Assembly (NCBI GenBank): GCA_902761955.1
Contig: CACWMM010000012.1
Span: forward strand, 1 to 56,395
Source of the DNA: Parafannyhessea sp902761955
Lineage (GTDB): Bacteria > Actinomycetota > Coriobacteriia > Coriobacteriales > Atopobiaceae
Length of the DNA: 56,395 nucleotides
Reading direction: 5' to 3'
The notes below the pieces were generated by a model, which worked only from the letters and a program-made list of their open reading frames with translations, ran no database searches and was not told where the DNA came from. Positions 40,551 through 50,008 of this stretch are shown here, piece by piece. The translations under genes and the position numbers were made by a program. How positions within the stretch are numbered: the stretch's first letter is position 1; each line of letters begins with the position of its first letter.

Positions 40551-42656
40551 CTATTGTCGAATCAGCATGTATTCATTGCGTTCGATAATAGCAGCCGCCT
40601 CCGCAGGAGTATTCGCTCCACGGAGTTCACGCAAGAACGGGCTACCCTGCGCAGTAATCATATCAAGCAGGTTTGCGAAAGCCTTCAGGTGCATCTTTCT
40701 GTCAACGGCGCTAAGCGTACAGATGAACTCAATTGGGTCATTCTCCTCGCTGCCGAAACATACCGGCTTGCTCAGCCGTATGAGACTCATTCCCATTTTC
40801 ACCGTGCCATTCTCTGGTGCAGAGTGCGGTATTGCAAAACCCGGGGCGAGAACGATATAGGGACCGTATTTCTCGACTCCCCCAATCAGCGCATCCGCGT
40901 AACGACTTTCGATGTATCCCATATCCAGCAGCAGCTGGGCTGACTTACGAATTGCGTCACGCCAGTCGGAGCAGTCAACATTGAGTTCAATATGGCTTGC
41001 GGGTAGCAGCTGATGAAGATATGGGGAGACCAACTGATCCTCAACGTGCTGAGCCTCGCGAAAGTAACGTCGAACTTCGATTCTTATTTCGTTAAGCAAC
41101 CCACTCTCTGCACCACCGTATTTCTCGATTACGGGTTCAATCTTTTCAAGCAATCCTTGCGAGCTAAGCTCGTCAACACTAGAGGCTGACATTCTCACGC
41201 TCGATTCGATGGATGCAAGCTTCTCGTGGATAAGCCGATACTCCCTATCACGCAGCGGAAGCTTAATCACGATATGGTCTACCGGGCAATTGTTTAATGG
41301 GACAGTCGATATAACCAAGTCTGCACGATAGGAATCGATATAAGGCACGTCATGTGCCGGCATTACCTTGACTAGCTTTATCTCAAAGTGTCCTCGGAGC
41401 TCTTCGGCTAGTAGCTGAGAAGTACCGATGCCTCCGTCGCAAACGACAATGACCCTAGGTCTCACACCCCTATTCTTTCGGCGTTCGAGCGCAGCACAAA
41501 TATGAAGTGCAATATAGGTAATCTCAACTGACGATATTTGCCTGCCGGCAAATCTCTCGAGCGGTTCGAGGTTTTCTTTCACCGCTTCAAGAATCTCTGG
41601 CTGGTCATTAACGACTTCAGCAAGCGCTGGCACATCGGGAAAATGAGAGGGACCAGTTGTGAACATCGATTCGAGGTGGTTCGAAAGGTATTCGAATAAG
41701 TCATAGTCTCCGTTCATGTCAATGCCTACTGCATTCGACATGTCGCGGATAAAGACGCGGGAGAGCTTCTGTATTTGCATGTCATACATGCTGAATTGTG
41801 CGCCGCCTTGAAGTCTGAGCGATTGGCTCAAGGCCGCAAAAAAGAGCTTTTCGTTCTCTCCCATTTCGACCGAGCAATACTGTTCGACAAGGTCGATTAC
41901 CTTGTTCTCAAAATCACTGACACCCCCCGACGCATCAATGCCGTGGTAGGATCCTCCGAAGTTCTCCAAGCGAAAACCATTTCGATTGCGCGTGACGCAA
42001 ATGCACAAGTGTTTTGTAGCGAGCTGAAATGGGGCATCCATCATGGTGATGCCAAACGCATGGCACTGCTCGTTTAGAACTTTCTTCACCGTAACCGTGT
42101 CAAGTCGGATTTCGGCGTTATCGGAAAGAGCCAGCCATTGGTCGACGATGGGAGCCTTTTTGCTGGCAAAATCTAGCAAGTAGCTACGCTTTACACTTTC
42201 AGCGCCTTTGACGCGAATCCCACGGCTTGGCTTTGACTCGACCTCCAAGCCAGCCTCTTGGATACGCTCTTTAATGCCATCCAAATCGTTGAGGATGGTG
42301 GCACGGCTCACCGAGAATTTCTCAGCAATCTCTCCCAGCGTGTAATAACCCTTGGCACCAACAAGGAGAGCCGCACCAAGCTGCTTCCGTTCTTCACTGG
42401 ACATCTTGTACGCAAAGGTGTCCTCAACAGGAAGCAGTTCCTCGGCGCGTGAAAAGCCAGCAGGCAGCACTATCACACCTTTTGAACCAAAGGTGATGTT
42501 CCCTATCCCCTCCTGGGACAGGAACTTGTTGAGCGATTTAATGTCATTGCGTATGGTTCGCTCGGATACCCCGAATGCGTCAGCCAAACTCGAAAGGCTG
42601 CATCGATCCGACGTATGCGATAGCTTCTGGACTATGTGGACTGTTCTCTGATTCAT
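40551..42656 (-). CDS. PRD-containing transcriptional activator (BglG/MtlR type) with EIIB- and EIIA-like domains
   Basis: The 701-aa protein has an N-terminal HTH (LADAFGVSERTIRNDIKSL), a second Mga-type HTH (IAEKFSVSRATILNDLDGI), and PTS regulation domains with a phosphorylatable His in EITYIALHICAALERR. A GatB-like EIIB domain has Cys in VVCDGGIGTSQLL, and an EIIA domain has His in FAIPHSAPENGTV. This is the MtlR/LicR architecture, whose activity is set by phosphorylation from the PTS and the sugar's own EIIB. It lies immediately upstream of the PTS genes on the same strand and most likely activates them. Confidence 0.92.
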   Translation of the reverse strand: MNQRTVHIVQKLSHTSDRCSLSSLADAFGVSERTIRNDIKSLNKFLSQEGIGNITFGSKGVIVLPAGFSRAEELLPVEDTFAYKMSSEERKQLGAALLVGAKGYYTLGEIAEKFSVSRATILNDLDGIKERIQEAGLEVESKPSRGIRVKGAESVKRSYLLDFASKKAPIVDQWLALSDNAEIRLDTVTVKKVLNEQCHAFGITMMDAPFQLATKHLCICVTRNRNGFRLENFGGSYHGIDASGGVSDFENKVIDLVEQYCSVEMGENEKLFFAALSQSLRLQGGAQFSMYDMQIQKLSRVFIRDMSNAVGIDMNGDYDLFEYLSNHLESMFTTGPSHFPDVPALAEVVNDQPEILEAVKENLEPLERFAGRQISSVEITYIALHICAALERRKNRGVRPRVIVVCDGGIGTSQLLAEELRGHFEIKLVKVMPAHDVPYIDSYRADLVISTVPLNNCPVDHIVIKLPLRDREYRLIHEKLASIESSVRMSASSVDELSSQGLLEKIEPVIEKYGGAESGLLNEIRIEVRRYFREAQHVEDQLVSPYLHQLLPASHIELNVDCSDWRDAIRKSAQLLLDMGYIESRYADALIGGVEKYGPYIVLAPGFAIPHSAPENGTVKMGMSLIRLSKPVCFGSEENDPIEFICTLSAVDRKMHLKAFANLLDMITAQGSPFLRELRGANTPAEAAAIIERNEYMLIRQ

Positions 42657-42679
42657 CTAACCCCGAACTCCAATAGAGC

Positions 42680-42724
42680 CACCTCGTCACGCTTTACAAT
42701 GGGAAGCGTAGCAAAGCCGAGGTG
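42680..42724. promoter_or_regulatory. Nested palindrome in the regulator promoter
   Basis: Outer arms CACCTCG / CGAGGTG (7 bp, perfect) enclose inner arms CGCTT / AAGCG. It is 24-68 bp upstream of the regulator start, where an autoregulatory operator would be expected. Confidence 0.4.
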
Positions 42725-42817
42725 TCTTTACACCCAGACCACCATGGATGAGCCTATTGCTCTTTTAGACGGTCTTTGTGACCTCAACAGCGATAAGCGG
42801 ATGACTTGGTACACCAA

Positions 42818-43669
42818 CTACTGGAAGAAGGAAGGTTCCGTACCTTCTTTTGATGTCCGAGCGATGTCCAACATAGCCGTTGCGACCGCATCGTCCTTTG
42901 CGCTGGCGATATGCCAACGTGCCGCGCTGCTCACATCGCTATCCGCGTTTGCAACCGCCACGGAATTTGGTACTGTCTCAATCATGGGAAGGTCATTCTC
43001 GGAGTCGCCGAAGACAACGACCTCTTCCAGCGAAATTCCAAGGTAATTGGCAATCAAACGGACGCTGTCGCCCTTGTCCCACTCCCCCGCATTCACGTCC
43101 ACGACCTTAGCAGTCATGCTCGGCATTACAAAGCTGAGCTCAGGCACCAGCTCGCGCAACCTATCACGTATCAGAATCATCTGGTCACGCGAGCACGAGC
43201 ACTGGATATTCGCTTTGAGGTATTCCCGGTCCTGCACGTCCGACGCAATTCCAAACACGCTTTTGCCCCACGTTTCCGGCGGGTTAGCTTTCACGCACTC
43301 CGGAAAGCGAGTGACAAGGTTTACGTCTTTCAGGTCTTCGGGGCTGTACACGGCAAGCCATGCGTCAACGTCCATATTGTCCAGGGAGACCGCAACCTTA
43401 CGTAGCTCTTCTCCGCTAATCATGACACGCTGAATCGTCTTGCCATCGACGGTGACGATCTGTCCGTTTGCGAACGCCCCAGTCTGATAGCACGCCACGT
43501 CGCCCTGGAACATCCATTCCATGGTAGCGGGAACACGACCCGTGACCGGACCAAAATGTATGCCCGCATCCAAGAGGGAATGAATGGCGCTGATAGCTCT
43601 CGCGCTGGCATGATTCGCACCGAAGGGAATCAGGGTATCGTCCAGATCGGCCATCACGAGTTTTACCAT
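42818..43669 (-). CDS. Cof-type HAD-superfamily phosphatase
   Basis: The 283-aa protein starts behind GAGAGGAA. HAD motif I is MADLDDTLIP (DLDDT rather than the more usual DLDGT), VTGR lies in the motif II region, and GDSENDLPMIE is motif IV near residue 222. A C2-type cap domain of ~110 residues lies between. Such enzymes dephosphorylate sugar phosphates or small phosphorylated metabolites. It lies upstream of the PRD regulator on the same strand and shares the island's lower GC, so a role in draining sugar-phosphate intermediates is plausible but unproven. Confidence 0.9.
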   Translation of the reverse strand: MVKLVMADLDDTLIPFGANHASARAISAIHSLLDAGIHFGPVTGRVPATMEWMFQGDVACYQTGAFANGQIVTVDGKTIQRVMISGEELRKVAVSLDNMDVDAWLAVYSPEDLKDVNLVTRFPECVKANPPETWGKSVFGIASDVQDREYLKANIQCSCSRDQMILIRDRLRELVPELSFVMPSMTAKVVDVNAGEWDKGDSVRLIANYLGISLEEVVVFGDSENDLPMIETVPNSVAVANADSDVSSAARWHIASAKDDAVATAMLDIARTSKEGTEPSFFQ

Positions 43670-43761
43670 ATGTTCCTCTCTCCCAACGCAGACGAAAGCA
43701 ATCAGCTGGCCACACCGAAGCGAGGTGCTTCAATTTGGCCTGATTGGTGTTGTAGCGTAAT

Positions 43762-43791
43762 GCTAGCCATGCATTCGGTCAATGGGCTAGC
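43762..43791. promoter_or_regulatory. Inverted repeat upstream of HAD phosphatase gene
   Basis: Perfect arms GCTAGCC (43762-43768) and GGCTAGC (43785-43791) with 16-bp spacing, about 95-120 bp upstream of the HAD start. No T-run, so an operator is more likely than a terminator. Confidence 0.35.
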
Positions 43792-43832
43792 GTAGGTAGC
43801 AATTACAATTCCCCGTTGCCAGATGAAAAGAA

Positions 43833-43861
43833 GGACGTCCCGCCGAGTTGACGGGACGCCC
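43833..43861 (-). terminator. Intrinsic terminator of asnS
   Basis: On the minus strand GGGCGTCCCG pairs with CGGGACGTCC (one G-T pair), followed by TTCTTTTC, about 30 bp after the asnS stop. Confidence 0.8.
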
Positions 43862-43890
43862 TTGGGATGACGCTTCGCGCGTGGGTGGAA

Positions 43891-45294
43891 CTAGAAGTCC
43901 GCGTTGCCGACGGTGCGGGGGTGCGGGAGGACGTCGCGGATGTTGTCGACGCCTGTGAGGTACATGACGAGGCGCTCGAAGCCCAGGCCGAAGCCGGCGT
44001 GGTGGCAGGTGCCGTAGCGACGGAGGTCCAGGTAGTACTTGTACTGGTCCTTCTCCATCCCCAGCTCCTCGATGCGGCGCTCGAGGACGTCGAGGCGCTC
44101 CTCGCGCTGGGAGCCGCCGATGATCTCTCCGATGCCAGGGACGAGGCAGTCCGCGGCGGCGACCGTCTTGCCGTCGTCGTTGAGACGCATGTAGAACGCC
44201 TTGATGTCTTTGGGGTAGTCGGTCACGAACGTGGGCTTCTTGAAGTGCTGCTCGGTAAGGTAGCGCTCATGCTCGGTCTGGAGGTCGATGCCCCACTCGA
44301 CCGGGTACTCGAACTTGTGGCCGGCCGCCTGCGCGTCCGTCAGGATTTTGACGGCGTCCGTGTAGGTAACGCGCGCGAAGTCGCTGGTGGCGACATGCTG
44401 CAGGCGCTCCCTCAGGCCCTTGTCGACGAACTTGTTGAACATGTCGAGCTCGTCCGGGCAGTGCTCCATCACGTAGTTGATGACGTACTTCAGCATCTGC
44501 TCGGACACGTCCATCTCGCCCTCGAGGTCGCAGAACGCCATCTCGGGCTCGACCATCCAGAACTCCGCCGCGTGGCGACGGGTGTTGGAGTTCTCCGCGC
44601 GAAACGTGGGGCCGAACGTGTAGACGTCGCCGAAGCTCATGGCGAAGTTCTCAGCCTGGAGCTGGCCGGAGACGGTGAGGTTGGTCTGCTTGCCGAAGAA
44701 GTCCTGGCTGTAGTCGACCTTGCCGTCCTGGGTGAGCGGCGGGTTGGCCGGGTCGATCGTGGTGACGCGGAACATCTCGCCGGCACCCTCGGCGTCGGAC
44801 GCGGTGATGATGGGCGTGTTGACGTAGACGAAGCCGCGCTCCTGGAAGAAGCGGTGGATGGCGAACGCCGCGACGCTGCGCACGCGGAACACCGCGCGGA
44901 ACAGGTTGGTGCGGCTGCGCAGGTGCTGCTGGGTGCGCAGGAACTCGCGGGTCTGGCGCTTCTTCTGCATGGGGTAGTCCGGCTGCGCCGCGCCCTCGAC
45001 CACGATGGTCTTGGCCTGGAGCTCGAACGGCTGCGGGCGGTCCGGCGTGAGCGCGAGCTCGCCGGTGATGATGAGGGCGGAGCCAACGGTGAGGGCCGCG
45101 ACCTCCTCGTAGTTGGCGAGCTTCTCTCGGTTCATGACGACCTGCAGGTCCTTGAAGCAGCTGCCGTCGTTCAGCACGACGAAGCCGAAGTTCTTCATGT
45201 CGCGAATCGAGCGGACCCAGCCGGCCACGGTGACCGTCTTGTCCCCAAACTCGTCCATGTGCGCATAGAGCTGCGCGATCCTGGTGCGGTCCAT
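43891..45294 (-). CDS. asnS: Asparaginyl-tRNA synthetase
   Basis: The 467-aa class IIb synthetase starts at ATG 45294 after GGGGG. An OB-fold anticodon-binding domain (VTVAGWVRSIRDMKNFGFVVLNDGS) is followed by the catalytic core: motif 2 FGPTFRAENSNTRRHAAEFWMVEPE and motif 3 GFGLGFERLVMYL. The C-terminal core carries the Asn-type signature region YPKDIKAFYMRLNDDGKTVAAADCL. It charges tRNA-Asn with asparagine in the cytoplasm. Monocistronic, with a GGGCGAGAAGAG motif copy about 50 bp upstream of the start and a terminator downstream. Confidence 0.96.
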   Translation of the reverse strand: MDRTRIAQLYAHMDEFGDKTVTVAGWVRSIRDMKNFGFVVLNDGSCFKDLQVVMNREKLANYEEVAALTVGSALIITGELALTPDRPQPFELQAKTIVVEGAAQPDYPMQKKRQTREFLRTQQHLRSRTNLFRAVFRVRSVAAFAIHRFFQERGFVYVNTPIITASDAEGAGEMFRVTTIDPANPPLTQDGKVDYSQDFFGKQTNLTVSGQLQAENFAMSFGDVYTFGPTFRAENSNTRRHAAEFWMVEPEMAFCDLEGEMDVSEQMLKYVINYVMEHCPDELDMFNKFVDKGLRERLQHVATSDFARVTYTDAVKILTDAQAAGHKFEYPVEWGIDLQTEHERYLTEQHFKKPTFVTDYPKDIKAFYMRLNDDGKTVAAADCLVPGIGEIIGGSQREERLDVLERRIEELGMEKDQYKYYLDLRRYGTCHHAGFGLGFERLVMYLTGVDNIRDVLPHPRTVGNADF

Positions 45295-45514
45295 CTGCGG
45301 GATCCCCCTTTGGTTCAAGGGCGCGCCTTCGGGCGGGGGCCAGGCTCTTCTCGCCCGGCGCGGCCCTGCCGCGGGCCTGCTCTGGGGCCCTGGCGCGCAT
45401 GCTGTCCAACCACGTAACCATATCGCAAAACGGGTGCGCGTGCCGCGCGAAGTGGGCGGCTCCTTGCTACGCTGGTGTGGCTTTTACGGGCGACATCGCG
45501 ACTTGGAGGCGGAC

Positions 45515-46036
45515 ATGGCGAAGGGGCTTGCGGACTACGGGCTGATTGCGGCGCAGATCGAGGCGCTGGCCGAGGAGGACGCGCATTGGGTGCCGCTTCT
45601 GGCGAACGCGTCAGCGCTGGTGATGGACGGCGTGGAAGACCTGAACTGGGCGGGGTTCTACCTGATGCGCCCCGCGGAAACGTCCGCTGCGGCCGGCGCG
45701 GACGCAGCGGACGGCGGGCGCGAGCTGGTGCTGGGGCCGTTCCAGGGAAAGGTCGCGTGCGTGCGCATCGCCGTGGGACGCGGCGTGTGCGGAACGGCCG
45801 TGGCGACGGACTCGACGCAGCTGGTGCGCGACGTGCACGAGTTTGCCGGGCACATTGCGTGCGACAGCGCTTCGAACTCCGAGGTGGTGGTGCCGATTCA
45901 CGCTGGCGGGCGCGTCGTGGGCGTGCTGGACGTGGACTCCCCGCTGGTGGGGAGGTTTGGCGAGGCGGACGCGCGCGGGATGGAGGCCGTGGTCGCCGCC
46001 ATCGAGCGCCGCTGCGACTTTGGGGAGCTGGCGTAG
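45515..46036 (+). CDS. Free methionine-(R)-sulfoxide reductase (GAF domain)
   Basis: The 173-aa GAF protein starts at the ATG at 45515 right after GGAGGCGGAC. All three redox cysteines of the fRMsr family are present: VACVRIAVGRGVCGTAVA and HIACDSASNSEVVVPI. DLNWAGFYLM forms part of the substrate pocket. It reduces free methionine R-sulfoxide, protecting the methionine pool from oxidation. Divergent from asnS, convergent with the B3/B4-domain gene; a long GC-rich inverted repeat (arms GGGCGGTGCCG / CGGCACCGCCC, 46045-46102) lies in that gap. Confidence 0.93.
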   Translation: MAKGLADYGLIAAQIEALAEEDAHWVPLLANASALVMDGVEDLNWAGFYLMRPAETSAAAGADAADGGRELVLGPFQGKVACVRIAVGRGVCGTAVATDSTQLVRDVHEFAGHIACDSASNSEVVVPIHAGGRVVGVLDVDSPLVGRFGEADARGMEAVVAAIERRCDFGELA

Positions 46037-46044
46037 CGGGTGCC

Positions 46045-46102
46045 GGGCGGTGCCGACGGCGGATGCGGCTGGCGGCGCCGACGGCCCACGCCGGCACCGC
46101 CC
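46045..46102. repeat. Inverted repeat between convergent fRMsr and B3/B4 genes
   Basis: Perfect 11-bp arms GGGCGGTGCCG (46045-46055) and CGGCACCGCCC (46092-46102), 36-nt loop, no T-run. It may act as a Rho-assisted or structural transcription boundary. Confidence 0.5.
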
Positions 46103-46111
46103 CCGTAGCGC

Positions 46112-46837
46112 CTACACCAGCTCGGTCTCCGGGTGCTCCCTCGTGACGAAGTCCTTGTTCGTGACCGTCGCGCCCAGAAGCTGCTCGCACTTCTCGGCCA
46201 GCTCGTCGATGGCCGCGTGAAGGTCCGCCGAGCGCTCGGGCATCACGTTCTCCATGATGAACATGCAGTGCGGCGTCGCGTCCGAGACCTCCGTGCGCTG
46301 GCCGTCGCGCCAGTTCCAGCAGCGGCACACCGCGCCGGCGTCGTCCAGGTAGGCGATCTCGCCGGGCAGCGTGGGGTCGCTCTCCTCCTCGCCGATGGGC
46401 AGGAAGTAGTCGCCGCCGTCCGTCATGGCAAGGCGGAACGTGCCCTCGATGGCGTCGATGTTCTCCGCGCCGATGGGCAGGGCGTACTTGAGCGATATCG
46501 CGTTGCTCACGTCGACGCTCGGGACGATGTGGCCCACGGGGTTGTCCTTCAGGACGCGCTTCAGCAGGTTCTCGACGGAGCAGCGCGCGCCCTTCTTCGT
46601 CTTGAACTTGCGGTACGCATCGCGCCACACGGCGACGACCTCGTTCTGGCTGATGGCGGAGCTCGTCAGCCACTCCTCCGCGCTCGCGTTCGCGCGGTCC
46701 AGGAACTTGGCCGCGGCCTTGGCCTCCTCCTCGCCGATCTGGTCGGTCGGCTTGATACCGTCCACGCACAGCACGCCGATCTCAACGTCGGGGAACACCT
46801 GCCAGAACGAGTCCTCGACCACAAACCTCTTGCCCAT
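46112..46837 (-). CDS. B3/B4 tRNA-binding (PheRS beta editing-like) domain protein
   Basis: The 241-aa protein starts at an ATG behind GGAGG. Blocks VWRDAYRKFKTKKGARCSVENLLKRVLKDN, PSVDVSNAISLKYALPIGAENID and TPHCMFIMENV match stand-alone B3/B4 proteins, which resemble the editing domain of the phenylalanyl-tRNA synthetase beta subunit. A trans-editing or amino-acyl-tRNA proofreading role is inferred. The AT-rich region upstream has an operator-like inverted repeat at 46891-46921. Confidence 0.85.
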   Translation of the reverse strand: MGKRFVVEDSFWQVFPDVEIGVLCVDGIKPTDQIGEEEAKAAAKFLDRANASAEEWLTSSAISQNEVVAVWRDAYRKFKTKKGARCSVENLLKRVLKDNPVGHIVPSVDVSNAISLKYALPIGAENIDAIEGTFRLAMTDGGDYFLPIGEEESDPTLPGEIAYLDDAGAVCRCWNWRDGQRTEVSDATPHCMFIMENVMPERSADLHAAIDELAEKCEQLLGATVTNKDFVTREHPETELV

Positions 46838-47219
46838 GACGCCTCCTTACGCCCGCGGGCCCACCCCGCGCCGATCGCGTTTCTCAACTGTTGATATTCT
46901 TACCACAAGTTGGTATATCAAAGTGCAAGATACTTAGCATTTATCAGTTCTACTCAAATACTTTGCTCGTTTCATGCATTCTAAAATGCATATTCCGCAG
47001 GCGAGAAGAACGCGGCGCCCCAGCTTGGCGGCACCACGTGGGGCGCGGCGCGGGCATAGTTTTCGCGGGTCGGGGCGAATCGCTGCATAAAATCTTCGCT
47101 ACGGCGGCGCGGGCGTGCGGGCGAGAAAGTAGAATGGTGGTCGCGCTCCGTGATCGGGCCGCGCTCCCGCAGGGGTCGCGCGCAACCGGGCGCAAGGCAG
47201 ACGCAAGTCGGAGGTGCAC
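46838..47219. other. Intergenic region between divergent B3/B4 and fumC genes
   Basis: 382 bp. The section 46880-46995 is clearly AT-rich against its surroundings and holds two inverted repeats: TTGATAT / ATATCAA (46891-46921) and ATGCATT / AATGCAT (46974-46991). Two copies of the dispersed motif follow, AGGCGAGAAGAAC at 46999-47011 and GGGCGAGAAAGT at 47119-47130, in the fumC direction. A GC-rich pair GCGCCCCA / TGGGGCGC lies near 47015-47050. No supported ORF. Confidence 0.6.
46891..46921. promoter_or_regulatory. Operator-like inverted repeat upstream of B3/B4 gene
   Basis: Perfect arms TTGATAT and ATATCAA with a 17-bp spacer that itself contains TACC / GGTA. It lies 54-84 bp upstream of the B3/B4 start and about 300 bp upstream of fumC. 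Confidence 0.45.
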
Positions 47220-48647
47220 ATGGCAGACGGCTCCACATGCACAAACCAGAACGCGGGCCAGGCGGACGGCTATCGCATGGAGCACGACTCCATGGGCAAG
47301 GTCAGGGTTCCCGCCGCGGCGCTTTGGGGCGCGCAGACGCAGCGCTCCTACCAGAACTTCCCCATCGGTACGGAGACCATGCCCCAGGGCATCGTGCGCG
47401 CGTTCGCCATCCTCAAGAAGGCGGCCGCGCAGGCAAACGCCCAGCTCGGCACGCTCGATCCCAAGGCTGCGAGCCTCATCGAGCGCGCGGCGGACGAGGT
47501 CCTTTCCGGCGGGCACGACGACCAGTTTCCGCTCAAGGTGTGGCAGACGGGTTCCGGCACGCAGTCGAACATGAACGTGAACGAGGTGCTCGCAAACCGC
47601 GCGAACCAGATCGCCGCGGCGGAGGGCGTCGCGCTCGAGAGGCCCGTGCACCCCAACGACTCGGTCAACCGCTCGCAGTCCTCGAACGACACCTTCCCCA
47701 CGGCCATGCACATCGCGGCCGTGCTGGCCGTCACGCGCGAGCTCCTGCCCGCGATCGACCAGCTTGCCGCCACGTTCGAGCGGCTTGAGCGCGAGAACGC
47801 CGGCGTCGTGAAGAGCGGCCGCACCCACCTGCAGGACGCGGTGCCCATAGCCTTCAGCCAGGAGATCTCTGGCTGGCGCGGCATGCTCGAGGCCTCGCGC
47901 GAGCAGCTTGAGGCGAGCCTTCCGATGCTGAGGCGCCTGGCGCTGGGCGGCACGGCCGTCGGCACGGGGCTGAACGCCCCCGCCGGCTTCGACGCGCTGG
48001 TGGCGGAGCGCGTCAGCGCGCTCACCGGCGAGGACTTCAAGACCGAGGCCAACAAGTTCCATGCGCTCACCAGCAAGGACGCCATGGTCTTCTCGCACGG
48101 CGCCATAAAGGCGCTTGCCGCGAACATGATGAAGATCGCGAACGACGTGCGCTGGCTGGCAAGCGGACCGCGCCTGGGCCTGGGCGAGATAACGATTCCC
48201 GCAAACGAGCCGGGCAGCTCCATCATGCCCGGCAAGGTGAACCCCACGCAGTGCGAGGCCGTCACCATGGTGGCCGTGCAGGTGATGGGAAACGACGCGA
48301 CCATAGGCTTCGCCGCGAGCCAGGGCAACTTCGAGCTCAACGTGTTCATGCCGGTCATCGCGTACAACTACCTGCAGAGCGTGCGGCTGCTGGCCGACGC
48401 GGTCCGCTCGTTTGACGAGCGCTGCGCCGCGGGCATCACGGCAAACCGCGAGCGCATGGCCCACAACCTGCACAACTCGCTCATGCTGGTGACGTGCCTG
48501 AACCCCTACATTGGCTACGAGCGCGCGGCGAAGGTGGCGCACAAGGCGTTTGACGAGGGATGCAGCCTCCGCGAGGCGTGCGTCTCCCTTGGGTATCTGA
48601 CGGAAGAGAAGTTCGACGAGGTTTTCAAACCGGAGGAGATGGTCTAG
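47220..48647 (+). CDS. fumC: Class II fumarate hydratase
   Basis: The 475-aa enzyme interconverts fumarate and malate. The signature GSSIMPGKVNPTQCE near residue 340, SGRTHLQDAVPI with its catalytic His near 200, and GSGTQSNMNVNEV near 117 are intact. Start chosen at ATG 47220 after GGAGG rather than 47214. It is followed three bases later by the malic enzyme gene, so it forms a fumarate-malate-pyruvate module. The long leader carries two motif copies. Confidence 0.96.
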   Translation: MADGSTCTNQNAGQADGYRMEHDSMGKVRVPAAALWGAQTQRSYQNFPIGTETMPQGIVRAFAILKKAAAQANAQLGTLDPKAASLIERAADEVLSGGHDDQFPLKVWQTGSGTQSNMNVNEVLANRANQIAAAEGVALERPVHPNDSVNRSQSSNDTFPTAMHIAAVLAVTRELLPAIDQLAATFERLERENAGVVKSGRTHLQDAVPIAFSQEISGWRGMLEASREQLEASLPMLRRLALGGTAVGTGLNAPAGFDALVAERVSALTGEDFKTEANKFHALTSKDAMVFSHGAIKALAANMMKIANDVRWLASGPRLGLGEITIPANEPGSSIMPGKVNPTQCEAVTMVAVQVMGNDATIGFAASQGNFELNVFMPVIAYNYLQSVRLLADAVRSFDERCAAGITANRERMAHNLHNSLMLVTCLNPYIGYERAAKVAHKAFDEGCSLREACVSLGYLTEEKFDEVFKPEEMV

Positions 48648-48650
48648 AGG

Positions 48651-49805
<1,155 letters not shown>

Positions 49806-49858
49806 CGCGAGGACGGCAGAGCGGGTAACCGCCCGCACACGCAAGCGTTACAGGCAAC

Positions 49859-49894
49859 GCCGCGGGGAGAAGGACGAGTTCTTCTCCCTGCGGC
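49859..49894 (+). terminator. Intrinsic terminator of fumC-malic enzyme operon
   Basis: A 14-bp stem GCCGCGGGGAGAAG / CTTCTCCCTGCGGC with one G-T pair and an 8-nt loop, followed by ACTTTATTTC. The GGGGAGAAG part resembles the dispersed motif but is explained by the hairpin. Confidence 0.85.
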
Positions 49895-50008
49895 ACTTTA
49901 TTTCAAAGATACGTAGGTTGCTCAGAAGTCAATGTGGACAGACAGCGTCGATTGCGCGTTACACCGTATACCACTCGATTGTCGCACCGCTGAAGGAGGG
50001 GCCGTTAA

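Noticed and set aside
43867..45417. 516-codon plus-strand ORF opposite asnS
   Set aside because: Antisense shadow of an intact asparaginyl-tRNA synthetase.
45295..45514. T-box leader for asnS
   Set aside because: No T-box consensus or specifier structure; the leader is short and GC-rich.
49859..49894. Copy of the GGGCGAGAAGAAC motif after the malic enzyme gene
   Set aside because: The GGGGAGAAG sequence here is one arm of a clear intrinsic terminator, so it was not counted in the motif set.
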